Source: Lachnospiraceae bacterium UBA6403
GTDB lineage: Bacteria > Bacillota > Clostridia > Lachnospirales > Lachnospiraceae
Length of the DNA stretch: 12,105 bases
NCBI GenBank assembly: GCA_002437435.1
Contig: DJPV01000092.1
Coordinates: 1 to 12,105 of the forward strand
Direction: 5' to 3'
In this document: positions 1 through 6,002 of the stretch, in pieces
Position numbering within the stretch: the stretch's first letter is position 1
Layout of the letters: each line of letters starts with the position of its first letter
Translations under genes and position numbers: made by a program
The notes under the pieces: model-generated
What the model saw: the letters and a program-made list of their open reading frames with translations, nothing else
What the model was told of the DNA's origin: nothing
Databases searched by the model: none

Positions 1-19
1 TTATTTCTCTAAGATATCA
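1..19. repeat. Direct repeat copy of the phosphoglucomutase 3' end (left copy)
   Basis: Matches 1688-1706 at 18 of 19 bases in the same orientation (ttatttctctaaRatatca). Read on the minus strand it encodes ..DILEK-stop, the same last residues as the phosphoglucomutase, and lies in frame just after the ATPase stop codon. The repeat starts at the window edge and may extend further left. It could be a displaced gene end left by an integration event, or chance in AT-rich DNA. Confidence 0.45.
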
Positions 20-30
20 ATATCTAATAT

Positions 31-1284
31 TTACAGATCAAGGCTATTTTCATTCAAAAGGAAATCAAAAATACTCATTGTTAATATACCATCATTATCA
101 TACCAAGGTTTAATAATATCTTTAACAATAATAATTTTTTTAAAAGAATCGCCTAGATTTACGAGCGAAGCCTTTTCTTGTTTTCTTTTCTCATCATCAG
201 GAATACTGAATGCTGACTGAATATAATAGCGTTTGCTCCCCATATTTGCTACAAAATCAATTTCTAACTGTTTTCTTTCTTGTCCTCCCTCTTTGTTTCT
301 CTCCCTTTTCATTACCACACCTACATCTACACTGAAGCCACGTACACGAAGCTCATTGTAAATAATATTTTCCATAATATAAGTTTCTTCATTTTGCCTG
401 AATCCAAGCCTGGCATTTCGAAGTCCCACATCCTCAAAATAATATTTCATTGGCGTTCCAATATATTTTCTTCCTTTTACATCATATCGATTTGCCTCAC
501 TTACAATAAACGCATCCTTTAAATATTCAATATAACTACGTATCGTATTTAAGCTAATATCTGACTGAATAACACTTTTGAAAGTTGCCTCTATTTTGGA
601 TGCATTTGTCAATGAACCAATTCCTGATGCCAATATGTTTATTAAATCATTTATTTCCTGTACTTTTTCTATATGATTTCTCTCAATAATATCTTTAATA
701 TAAGTTTCTTCAAACAATCTAGTGAGATATTCCATTCTTTGTTCATCCGAATTCATTGTAATAGTTAATGGAAGTCCACCAAAATTTACATACGAGCTCC
801 AGCCTTCATATCTATCACCATCAAACACTTCCATATATTCCTTAAAACTAACCGGGTATACATGTATCTCATCTCCCCGACCTCGAAACTCTGTAATTAT
901 ATCTTTTGATAAAAACTTCGAATTGCTTCCCGTTACATATATATCTGCATTCTTTATATGAAGAAGCGAATTTAATACGCTTTCAAATTCATCCAAAAGC
1001 TGAACTTCATCCAAAAAAATGTAATAATCTTTTTCATCTGTTATTTGACTTTTAATATAGTCAAGTATTACATAAGGATCTCTATACCTTTTATTTTCTA
1101 ACATATCCAACTCTATCGAAATTATATGATCCTCAGAAACACCCTCTGTCCTCAGAAAATTTTTAAATATAGTAAATAAAAGATATGATTTTCCTGAACG
1201 TCTGATCCCAGTAATAACCTTTATCATTCTGTTGTGCATCCTATCCTTTATCTTTTGCAAATATAATTCTCTTTTTATTTCCAT
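31..1284 (-). CDS. AAA-family ATP-binding protein with C-terminal DUF4143 region
   Basis: A 417-residue stand-alone P-loop ATPase of the AAA_14/DUF4143 class, common as accessory genes in Bacteroidetes, Clostridia and archaea and without a settled role. Visible motifs are Walker A GIRRSGKS (about residues 26-33), Walker B YIFLDEVQ (88-95), a sensor-like VTGSNSKFL (117-125) followed by EFRGRG, and a C-terminal EIDFVANM...YYIQSAF segment that resembles the PD-(D/E)XK-like tail of DUF4143 proteins (inference). No membrane segment is apparent. An ATG lies 12 bases upstream at 1296, but I chose the ATG at 1284 because GGAG sits six bases before it and family members typically begin MEIKR. The gene is markedly more AT-rich than the phosphoglucomutase and thi genes, has its own promoter and is flanked by repeats, which suggests acquisition. 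The family assignment is firm, the cellular role unknown. Confidence 0.88.
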   Translation of the reverse strand: MEIKRELYLQKIKDRMHNRMIKVITGIRRSGKSYLLFTIFKNFLRTEGVSEDHIISIELDMLENKRYRDPYVILDYIKSQITDEKDYYIFLDEVQLLDEFESVLNSLLHIKNADIYVTGSNSKFLSKDIITEFRGRGDEIHVYPVSFKEYMEVFDGDRYEGWSSYVNFGGLPLTITMNSDEQRMEYLTRLFEETYIKDIIERNHIEKVQEINDLINILASGIGSLTNASKIEATFKSVIQSDISLNTIRSYIEYLKDAFIVSEANRYDVKGRKYIGTPMKYYFEDVGLRNARLGFRQNEETYIMENIIYNELRVRGFSVDVGVVMKRERNKEGGQERKQLEIDFVANMGSKRYYIQSAFSIPDDEKRKQEKASLVNLGDSFKKIIIVKDIIKPWYDNDGILTMSIFDFLLNENSLDL

Positions 1285-1311
1285 TTCAATCTCCATTTTG
1301 ATATTTTAGTA

Positions 1312-1333
1312 ACATTGTGCCCTTCTTTTTCAA
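1312..1333 (-). repeat. 22-bp direct repeat, promoter-proximal copy
   Basis: Matches 1386-1407 at 21 of 22 bases, 74 bp apart, same orientation. On the minus strand the shared core is AAGGGCACAATGT. This copy covers the region just downstream of the ATPase -10 box, including the predicted transcription start. A regulator site is one reading; nothing in the window identifies the regulator. Confidence 0.5.
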
Positions 1334-1334
1334 T

Positions 1335-1363
1335 ATTATACTTTTAATTATAAACAACTTCAA
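1335..1363 (-). promoter_or_regulatory. Sigma-A-type promoter of the ATPase gene
   Basis: On the minus strand: TTGAAG (1358-1363), a 17-bp spacer, then a perfect TATAAT (1335-1340). Transcription would start near 1328, giving a leader of about 45 bases before the ATG at 1284. It is bracketed by the two 22-bp repeats. Confidence 0.65.
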
Positions 1364-1385
1364 TCTTTTTCTTGAAATTTAAAGG

Positions 1386-1407
1386 ACATTGTGCCCTTTT
1401 TTTTCAA
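1386..1407 (-). repeat. 22-bp direct repeat, promoter-distal copy
   Basis: Second copy of the repeat at 1312-1333, lying 22 bp upstream of the ATPase -35 box. In this copy the core with flanking bases is the quasi-palindrome GGACATTGTGCCC (GGxCA-3-TGxCC), which would suit a dimeric DNA-binding protein. Confidence 0.5.
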
Positions 1408-1430
1408 CAGGATACCTAAAATTAAACATA

Positions 1431-1669
1431 ATAAAACACAGGGATTGCCCCTGTACAAAACCATAAGCTCCATTATAATATGACATCAGTGAAGGTTTCG
1501 TCGTGAAATGCATATTGCCAGTAAATACGAGTGCTTGTCTGAGCCAACGTTTAGTTTGCGAGTTAGCGCAAGAGTATTTACGAATCAGGCATATGCATCG
1601 AACAGAAACCGCAGCGAGTCATTTATAATGGGGCTTATGGTCTGTATAGGGGCAATCCCTGTGTTTTAT
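1431..1669. repeat. E1: 239-bp long imperfect palindromic intergenic element
   Basis: The outer 22 bases at 1431-1452 have an exact reverse complement at 1648-1669, and pairing continues with few mismatches for about 50 bases per arm. Inner paired blocks include ATGCATATTGCC (1508-1519) with GGCATATGCAT (1588-1598), and GTAAATAC (1521-1528) with GTATTTAC (1574-1581). Each end also carries a short hairpin (ACAGGG-ATTGC-CCCTGT at 1438-1454). The core at about 1497-1605 is homologous, reverse-complemented, to 4700-4800 in element E2. No ORF is supported inside. It lies downstream of the phosphoglucomutase stop, and its terminal hairpin may help end transcription, although there is no clean U-tract. 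It is best described as a MITE-like or structured-RNA repeat of unknown role. Confidence 0.75.
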
Positions 1670-1687
1670 ATTTAAGTTAAACTTTTA

Positions 1688-1706
1688 TTATTTCTCTAAA
1701 ATATCA
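1688..1706. repeat. Direct repeat copy at the phosphoglucomutase 3' end (right copy)
   Basis: The last six codons and stop of the phosphoglucomutase gene, repeated at 1-19 with one mismatch. Together the two copies bracket the ATPase gene and element E1. Confidence 0.45.
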
Positions 1707-3439
1707 TAGATCAGATCCATAATCTTGTCGCCTGCTTCTGCGGACATCTTCTGAGCCTCATCGTATGAATTTCCTTTGATTCCATAGTAGAACTTGATCT
1801 TTGGTTCTGTACCGGATGGTCTTACTGCAAGCCATGCATCATTCTCCAATTCATAGTAGAGAACATTTGAGTTCGGCATACCGGTCTTAACTGTCTCACC
1901 TGTCTCAAGGTTTTTGATCGTCTCAAGACGGTAGTCACGAACAACCTTTGTCTTATATCCGGCAATCTCTGTTGGTGTATTGTCACGAAGTACATTCATA
2001 ATGTGTCCGATCTTCTTGGAACCTTCTACACCCTTCAGAGTTACTGTCTTGATGTCATCTACATAGTAACCGTATTTCTCATACATATCCATCATAACAT
2101 CCCATAAAGTCTTACCCTGCCCTCTATAGAACGCAGCAGCTTCGCAAAGTGCCATTGTAGCTACAATAGCATCCTTATCTCTTGCATGTGTTCCGATCAG
2201 GCAGCCATAGCTCTCTTCAAAACCAAAAAGGTAAGTTCCCTTGCCTTCCTGCTCGAAACGTAAGATCTCACGTCCGATATTCTTGAAACCTGTGAAACAC
2301 TCGATCAATCTGATTTTGTAATATTTTGCAATCGCATCAGCCATGTTTGTTGTAACGATCGTCTTAATGATCGCACCGTCCTCTGGCAGCTTGCCATCGC
2401 GTGCTTTCATCTGACTTACTTCATATTCACACAGAAGGCTTCCTGACATGTTACCTGTAAATACCTTGTATTCACCTGTCTTGGAATCCTTTGCATATAC
2501 ACCCAGTCTGTCTGCATCCGGGTCAGTTGCAAGAACTAAGTCTGCATCTACCTTCTTTGCAAGTTCAAGAGCAAGTGTAAATGCTTCCTTTGCTTCCGGA
2601 TTTGGATATTCAACAGTTGGGAAATTACCATCTGGAAGCTCCTGTTCCGGAACAACATATACATGTTCAAATCCAAGATCAGCAAGAATTCTTCTTGCAG
2701 GAATATTTCCTGTACCATGAAGTGGTGTATATACAATCTTCAGATCCTTACCATATTTATCAATAGCATCCTGATGAATAACCAGCTTTTTCAGTTCGCC
2801 CATATATGCATCATCAACTTCTGCACCAATTGTTACCAGAAGACCTGCTTTGATCGCATCGATCATTTCCATTGTCTTGGTATCTGCAAAATCTGTAATC
2901 GCCTTAACCTCTGCCATGATTCCTGTATCATGCGGTGGTGTGATCTGCGCACCATCTTCCCAGTATACCTTATAACCATTATATTCTGGTGGATTGTGGC
3001 TGGCTGTTACATTGATGCCTGCTACACAGTCCAGATAGCGAACTGCAAATGACAGCTCCGGTGTCGGACGTAAGGACTCAAATCTGTACGCCTTGATTCC
3101 ATTTGCTGCAAGGCATAATGCTGCTTCCATGGAAAACTCCGGTGACATTCTTCTGGAATCATATGCAATAGCAACACCCTTATCCTGCTTGCCCTGCTTG
3201 ATGATATAATTTGCAAGACCCTGTGTTGCCTTACGGACAACGTACTTGTTCATTCTGTTTGTTCCAGCACCGATGATACCACGAAGTCCTGCAGTACCAA
3301 ATACCAGATCACAGTAGAATCTTTCTTCTATCTCTTTTGGATCATCTTTGATTGAAAGAAGTTCGTCCTTGGTCTCCTGACCAAATAATGGATTGTTGAC
3401 CCACTGCTCATATACTTCCATATAATTGCGTTCGCTCAT
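1688..3439 (-). CDS. pgcA: Phosphoglucomutase/phosphomannomutase, alpha-D-phosphohexomutase superfamily
   Basis: A 583-residue cytosolic enzyme that interconverts glucose 1-phosphate and glucose 6-phosphate (and probably mannose phosphates), feeding UDP-glucose, glycogen and envelope polysaccharide synthesis. All four family signatures are intact: the phosphoserine loop TASHNP (Ser147), the metal loop DPDADR (306-311), the sugar-recognition loop GFEESYG (406-412) and the phosphate-binding RPSGTEPK (540-547). Its length is typical of Firmicutes PgcA. The frame is open further upstream to 3502, but I chose the ATG at 3439 because AGGAGG lies at 3450-3455 and the upstream residues do not look like the family. 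A promoter overlaps the end of the CotS-like gene. The exact sugar preference cannot be read from the sequence. Confidence 0.95.
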   Translation of the reverse strand: MSERNYMEVYEQWVNNPLFGQETKDELLSIKDDPKEIEERFYCDLVFGTAGLRGIIGAGTNRMNKYVVRKATQGLANYIIKQGKQDKGVAIAYDSRRMSPEFSMEAALCLAANGIKAYRFESLRPTPELSFAVRYLDCVAGINVTASHNPPEYNGYKVYWEDGAQITPPHDTGIMAEVKAITDFADTKTMEMIDAIKAGLLVTIGAEVDDAYMGELKKLVIHQDAIDKYGKDLKIVYTPLHGTGNIPARRILADLGFEHVYVVPEQELPDGNFPTVEYPNPEAKEAFTLALELAKKVDADLVLATDPDADRLGVYAKDSKTGEYKVFTGNMSGSLLCEYEVSQMKARDGKLPEDGAIIKTIVTTNMADAIAKYYKIRLIECFTGFKNIGREILRFEQEGKGTYLFGFEESYGCLIGTHARDKDAIVATMALCEAAAFYRGQGKTLWDVMMDMYEKYGYYVDDIKTVTLKGVEGSKKIGHIMNVLRDNTPTEIAGYKTKVVRDYRLETIKNLETGETVKTGMPNSNVLYYELENDAWLAVRPSGTEPKIKFYYGIKGNSYDEAQKMSAEAGDKIMDLIYDILEK

Positions 3440-3525
3440 TTTAATATTTCCTCCTGTGCATTCCTTTAAAACATTACACCTAATATATTTCCTAAATCCC
3501 AAAGTTAGATTTTCTCATACATGAC

Positions 3526-3554
3526 ATTATACATTCAAAATCCTAACTTGTGAA
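3526..3554 (-). promoter_or_regulatory. Sigma-A-type promoter of phosphoglucomutase
   Basis: On the minus strand: TTCACA (3549-3554), a 17-bp spacer, then TATAAT (3526-3531). It overlaps the stop codon of the upstream CotS-like gene and would give a leader of about 80 bases, so phosphoglucomutase can be expressed independently of the sporulation-type gene before it. Confidence 0.6.
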
Positions 3555-4529
3555 CCCATAATGATTGCAAAAATCATTCAAAAATTTTTGCTTTTCTTGT
3601 TCATCTGTTATAAGTTTACTGAGTTTTTCGAGATTTACAGGGGAAATCCAGCATTTTCTGGAATTCATATAGCGGTTGCTGACCTTCCAGAACTTCTCCG
3701 GATAACTATATAATATGTAGATATATCGGTAGTCTTCTCTGGTAAGCGGCAGGATGCGGTCGTATTCTTCTATGATCTTTACCGCCATATCAAAGTTATA
3801 ATTATTCTTCTCCATAACCTTCCGGATGAACTGATATAAGTCGATCAACTGGTATCCGACATGGTATCGGTCGAAATTCACAGTTGCCAGATACCCGCTG
3901 CAAAATAACACACTGTGATAATTGTATGTTCCATGACAATATCCGATATGCCCGGCAATATTTGTCCGGTCGCAGGCATCCATCATCGTCTGACAGTCGA
4001 TTGCCTGTCTGTAAAATGCGTCATACGCTTCTATATATAAGAGTTCAAAATCATTCTTAGTTGGGCGTTTCGAGATGAAGCTCCGGATTTTTTTCATTTC
4101 CTGCGTTTTTCGTCTGAAGTTGCCCGGCTCACGGTACGCATACGTTCTCCCCTCTTTTGCATACAGCTCACGACCTCTGATATGAAATACCGCAAGATTT
4201 GCAGCCGCCTGATTCAGGTCGTAGATACTTCCGGGATTGCATTCCCGTCCCTCAAAATATTCCCGCATCACATATGGATTCCCGTAGCGGTCGCAGGTGA
4301 TCAGCTCGTCTTCCCGATTTGGCACGCAGCGGTCAATATGGTGAAATCCTGTCTCATACAGATTTTCCTTAAATTCCCGCTCCTGCTCCAACCGTTCCTC
4401 GCTGCCGTCAAATGGAGATATCTGCCTGATTCCCTGATCCGTTTTCAGGATCATAGATCCCCGGCCTCTAACGGCCCCCAGTATTTCCATGTCATATGCT
4501 TCGTAGACTTCACTCATTTTCTCAGACAA
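3543..4529 (-). CDS. CotS-like spore coat protein, degenerate kinase-fold (APH family)
   Basis: A protein of 328 residues resembling the CotS/CotI/YutH group of spore coat proteins, which have an aminoglycoside-phosphotransferase/choline-kinase-like fold. The N-lobe covers roughly residues 1-95. The catalytic-loop region reads CHGTYNYHS (198-206), where active members have HxD followed by Asn five residues on, and the metal-binding region reads NFD (218-220) where DFD is usual; both point to a pseudokinase. A downstream DLYQFIR helix matches the family. Start choice: AAGGAGGGG at 4535-4543 sits five bases before a TTG at 4529. The ATG at 4556 lies upstream of this ribosome binding site and has none of its own, and the ATG at 4517 is 17 bases away. 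A candidate sigma-E promoter precedes it, which fits mother-cell expression and deposition in the coat. The family call is good; the sporulation role is inference. Confidence 0.75.
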   Translation of the reverse strand: MSEKMSEVYEAYDMEILGAVRGRGSMILKTDQGIRQISPFDGSEERLEQEREFKENLYETGFHHIDRCVPNREDELITCDRYGNPYVMREYFEGRECNPGSIYDLNQAAANLAVFHIRGRELYAKEGRTYAYREPGNFRRKTQEMKKIRSFISKRPTKNDFELLYIEAYDAFYRQAIDCQTMMDACDRTNIAGHIGYCHGTYNYHSVLFCSGYLATVNFDRYHVGYQLIDLYQFIRKVMEKNNYNFDMAVKIIEEYDRILPLTREDYRYIYILYSYPEKFWKVSNRYMNSRKCWISPVNLEKLSKLITDEQEKQKFLNDFCNHYGFTS

Positions 4530-4587
4530 AAAATCCCCTCCTTGAATTGTCTTCATACTTTGTATGAATCGGAAATCCCGATAAGTA

Positions 4588-4616
4588 ATTGTATGAAGGA
4601 ATCTTCAAATTCATTC
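4588..4616 (-). promoter_or_regulatory. Candidate sigma-E (sporulation) promoter for the CotS-like gene
   Basis: On the minus strand: GAATGAA (4610-4616), 14 bp, then CATACAAT (4588-4595). This matches the Bacillus sigma-E consensus (KMATAWW, 14 bp, CATACAMT) at all but one position. The predicted start near 4580 leaves about 40 bases before the ribosome binding site at 4535-4543. Sigma-K or sigma-G sites share parts of the -10, so the exact sigma factor is open. Confidence 0.45.
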
Positions 4617-4654
4617 TTAATTTCTGTCCAGAAAATTTGCGAAAAAGTGCTGTA

Positions 4655-4845
4655 GGGATGGCGAGGGTAGTCTCCCTGTAGAATAACAAGTTACAATTTC
4701 TGTTCGTTACACATGTCTTATTCGTAAATACTCCTGCGCTAACTCGCCTACGGCTCAAACAAGCGCCCGTATTTACTGACAATGTGCAACTCACAACGAA
4801 ATTTTCACTTATATTATTCTACAGGGAGACTACCCTCACCATCCC
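4655..4845. repeat. E2: second long palindromic element of the E1 family
   Basis: The outer 32 bases (4655-4686) pair with 4814-4845 at 31 of 32 positions. The inner core 4700-4800 aligns with the reverse complement of E1 1497-1605, sharing for example GTAAATACTC, TGCGCTAACTCGC and CGTATTTACTG. The core hairpin pairs GTAAATAC with GTATTTAC and GCGCT (4736-4740) with AGCGC (4762-4766). The outer arms differ from those of E1 but keep the pattern of a small GGG-N6-CCC hairpin followed by TGTA. The element lies between the CotS-like promoter and a gene remnant, and the right arm supplies the last codons and stop of that remnant. No internal ORF is supported. Confidence 0.75.
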
Positions 4846-5067
4846 CGGAACAGCTTTTACGTAAATCATCAAATGTGTCAGCTATTGTGGCAACACGATT
4901 ATTTCTTACATCGTCTTCTGCTTCTTCTAATATTTCAAACAACTCTATACTAGTCCTTATATTCTCATATTTTTCATTTAATCTTCTTCGATCCATATGT
5001 ATTGTATTCTTTTCCTCAATATAACATGAGCAACTATCGCATTGTGCTCAAATTTCAATTTCTGAGC
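4814..5067 (-). pseudogene. Frameshifted antitoxin-like small gene remnant
   Basis: Two protein-like stretches lie on the minus strand in different frames: about 5067-5023 reads AQKLKFEHNAIVAHV, and 5022 onwards reads IEEKNTIHM then, from the ATG at 4996, DRRRLNEKYENI and an acidic helical segment with EEAEDDVRNNRV and DTFDDLRKS. The second part resembles the C-terminal helices of Phd/YefM-type antitoxins, from memory and weakly. A one- or two-base indel near 5022 would join the frames. The 60-codon ORF 4996-4814 has no ribosome binding site at a usable distance, and its last dozen codons (SGDGEGSLPVE) lie in the right arm of E2, so the natural C terminus is gone. No partner toxin is intact here. 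Most likely dead; a short functional peptide is not excluded. Confidence 0.4.
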
Positions 5068-5099
5068 TATCAAATTTCATCACCAAAGTAACACATTAT

Positions 5100-5531
5100 T
5101 TATAACTGTAGGCAAGTGCCTCTTCGACAGCATCCAACAACTGCAAGTTTATATGATTTAACATCACGCTTACTAATCAGTGCGAAAATTTCTTCAATCC
5201 TTTTTTTCTTGCTTGATGACCTCCAAAACAAAATACCACTCGCTACAATTGCAACGCCTGCACTTACTCCGGCTGCTACTGCTTTATAATCACTTTCTAT
5301 TTTCTCAGCTTGCTGTTTCCAATTCAATCTGATTTTTTTAAATTTTTCACACTCTATTTTCTTTTCACTTGGTATATTACGAATTTCATCAAATAGCTTT
5401 TGAATGTTATTCAATTCAATGCATAAATTATTTGAATGTTTTCCAAGTTCTTCAATTTTTTTGTTCGTTTCATTTATCGCTGCTTGTGCTTCGTCTTGTG
5501 CTTGCTGTAATTTAGATTTCTTCTTACTCAT
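5100..5531 (-). CDS. Coiled-coil protein with one hydrophobic segment, likely C-terminally truncated
   Basis: A 143-residue protein of unknown function. Residues 1-80 are charged and Gln/Lys/Glu-rich, predicted coiled coil (LQQAQDEAQAAINETNKKIEEL). They are followed by an Ala/Gly/Val-rich hydrophobic stretch (KAVAAGVSAGVAIVASGILFW, about 83-103, plausibly one membrane span or glycine-zipper helix) and then a basic patch SSSKKKR. A strong ribosome binding site, AGGAGG at 5541-5546, lies nine bases before the ATG. The start is therefore solid, but the end is suspect: the last residues (GCCRRGTCLQL) are low-quality, while an overlapping frame ending at 5096 reads LLDAVEEALAYSYK, which looks like the tail of a different gene. 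I recall longer relatives with the same N terminus and a much longer Gly/Ala-rich middle; that is memory, not shown here. The upstream neighbour on the opposite strand is a Fic remnant. Confidence 0.55.
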   Translation of the reverse strand: MSKKKSKLQQAQDEAQAAINETNKKIEELGKHSNNLCIELNNIQKLFDEIRNIPSEKKIECEKFKKIRLNWKQQAEKIESDYKAVAAGVSAGVAIVASGILFWRSSSKKKRIEEIFALISKRDVKSYKLAVVGCCRRGTCLQL

Positions 5532-5534
5532 TTC

Positions 5535-5934
5535 AATGAACCTCCTCGAAAATAGTTATCTATACATTCCATTAGAAAGTCAGATTGAAAAATATCAGGA
5601 TGATTATTATGCAGCAATAGCCCAATGCCATGTGAATGGAAACTCAGATGTATTTATAGAATTCATGCTTGAAATGATAGTTCAAATTCTGGATGAAGTT
5701 ATGATTCAGGTTAAAAAGGCCAGCATCGAAGCATCCGAGTATGTAAACCGCCTGCTTCAACACATGGAATACGATGTGCCCTATACAGCCAATGAGATAT
5801 TGAACTTGCTTGGATTGAAATCCAAAGAAACATTACGGAAAAATTATTTGAATCCCGCAATTCAATCCGGCTTCGTCCGTATGACATTACCGGAAAAACC
5901 AAATAGTAAAAATCAAAGGTATATAAAGCAGTAG
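5535..5934 (+). pseudogene. 3' remnant of a Fic-family (AMPylase/filamentation) gene
   Basis: From about 5540 the plus strand encodes ENSYLYIPLESQIEKYQDDYY, AIAQCHVNGNSDVFIEFML and, near the end, YDVPYTANEILNLLGLKS and RMTLPEKPNSKNQRYIKQ before a TAG. This is the C-terminal part of large Fic proteins: the helices after the Fic fold plus the winged-helix tail. The catalytic HPFxxGNGR motif and the whole N-terminal two thirds are absent. The open frame extends left to 5404 only as antisense of the coiled-coil gene, and there is no start with a ribosome binding site at the junction, so I call a pseudogene. The break lies within about 20 bases of the coiled-coil gene start, which suggests that a rearrangement joined them. 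Confidence 0.7.
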
Positions 5935-5973
5935 GTCACAGCTTGTAACTCTTATTATCACTGACTGTGACCT
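5933..5973. repeat. Perfect 9-bp inverted repeat between converging gene ends
   Basis: AGGTCACAG (5933-5941) pairs with CTGTGACCT (5965-5973) across a 23-base loop. A second, weaker hairpin (CTGCT/AGCAG, 5976-5993) follows. It lies between the Fic remnant stop and the hydrolase stop and could act as a weak bidirectional terminator, but there is no U-tract. Confidence 0.3.
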
Positions 5974-6002
5974 TCCTGCTGAAAAAAGAGCAGATACGGA
6001 TA

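Noticed and set aside
1431..1669. E1 as an intrinsic terminator or tRNA-like gene
   Set aside because: Far longer than a terminator, no U-tract directly after the stem, and no tRNA cloverleaf or CCA.
2448..3052. Plus-strand frames inside the phosphoglucomutase gene
   Set aside because: Shadows of a strongly conserved enzyme on the other strand, without ribosome binding sites.
4556..4568. Small inverted repeat TTCATAC/GTATGAA near the upstream ATG of the CotS-like gene
   Set aside because: Only seven bases with a three-base centre, no second site of similar geometry, and no regulator nearby to match it.
4522..4794. A 90-codon minus-strand frame across E2 and the CotS-like leader
   Set aside because: It runs through the palindrome and the sigma-E-like promoter, has composition unlike a protein, and has no family resemblance.
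1431..4845. E1 and E2 as ends of one composite transposon
   Set aside because: They are inverted relative to each other and enclose two apparently normal core genes; arms differ, no transposase and no evident target duplications.
4782..5024. An 80-codon plus-strand frame starting in E2
   Set aside because: It is the complement of the palindrome arm and of the antitoxin-like remnant; no ribosome binding site and Ser-rich shadow composition.
5404..5540. N-terminal extension of the Fic-like frame as a real gene start
   Set aside because: It is antisense to the coiled-coil gene and reads as a Cys/Phe/Ser-rich shadow; Fic similarity begins only after about 5540.
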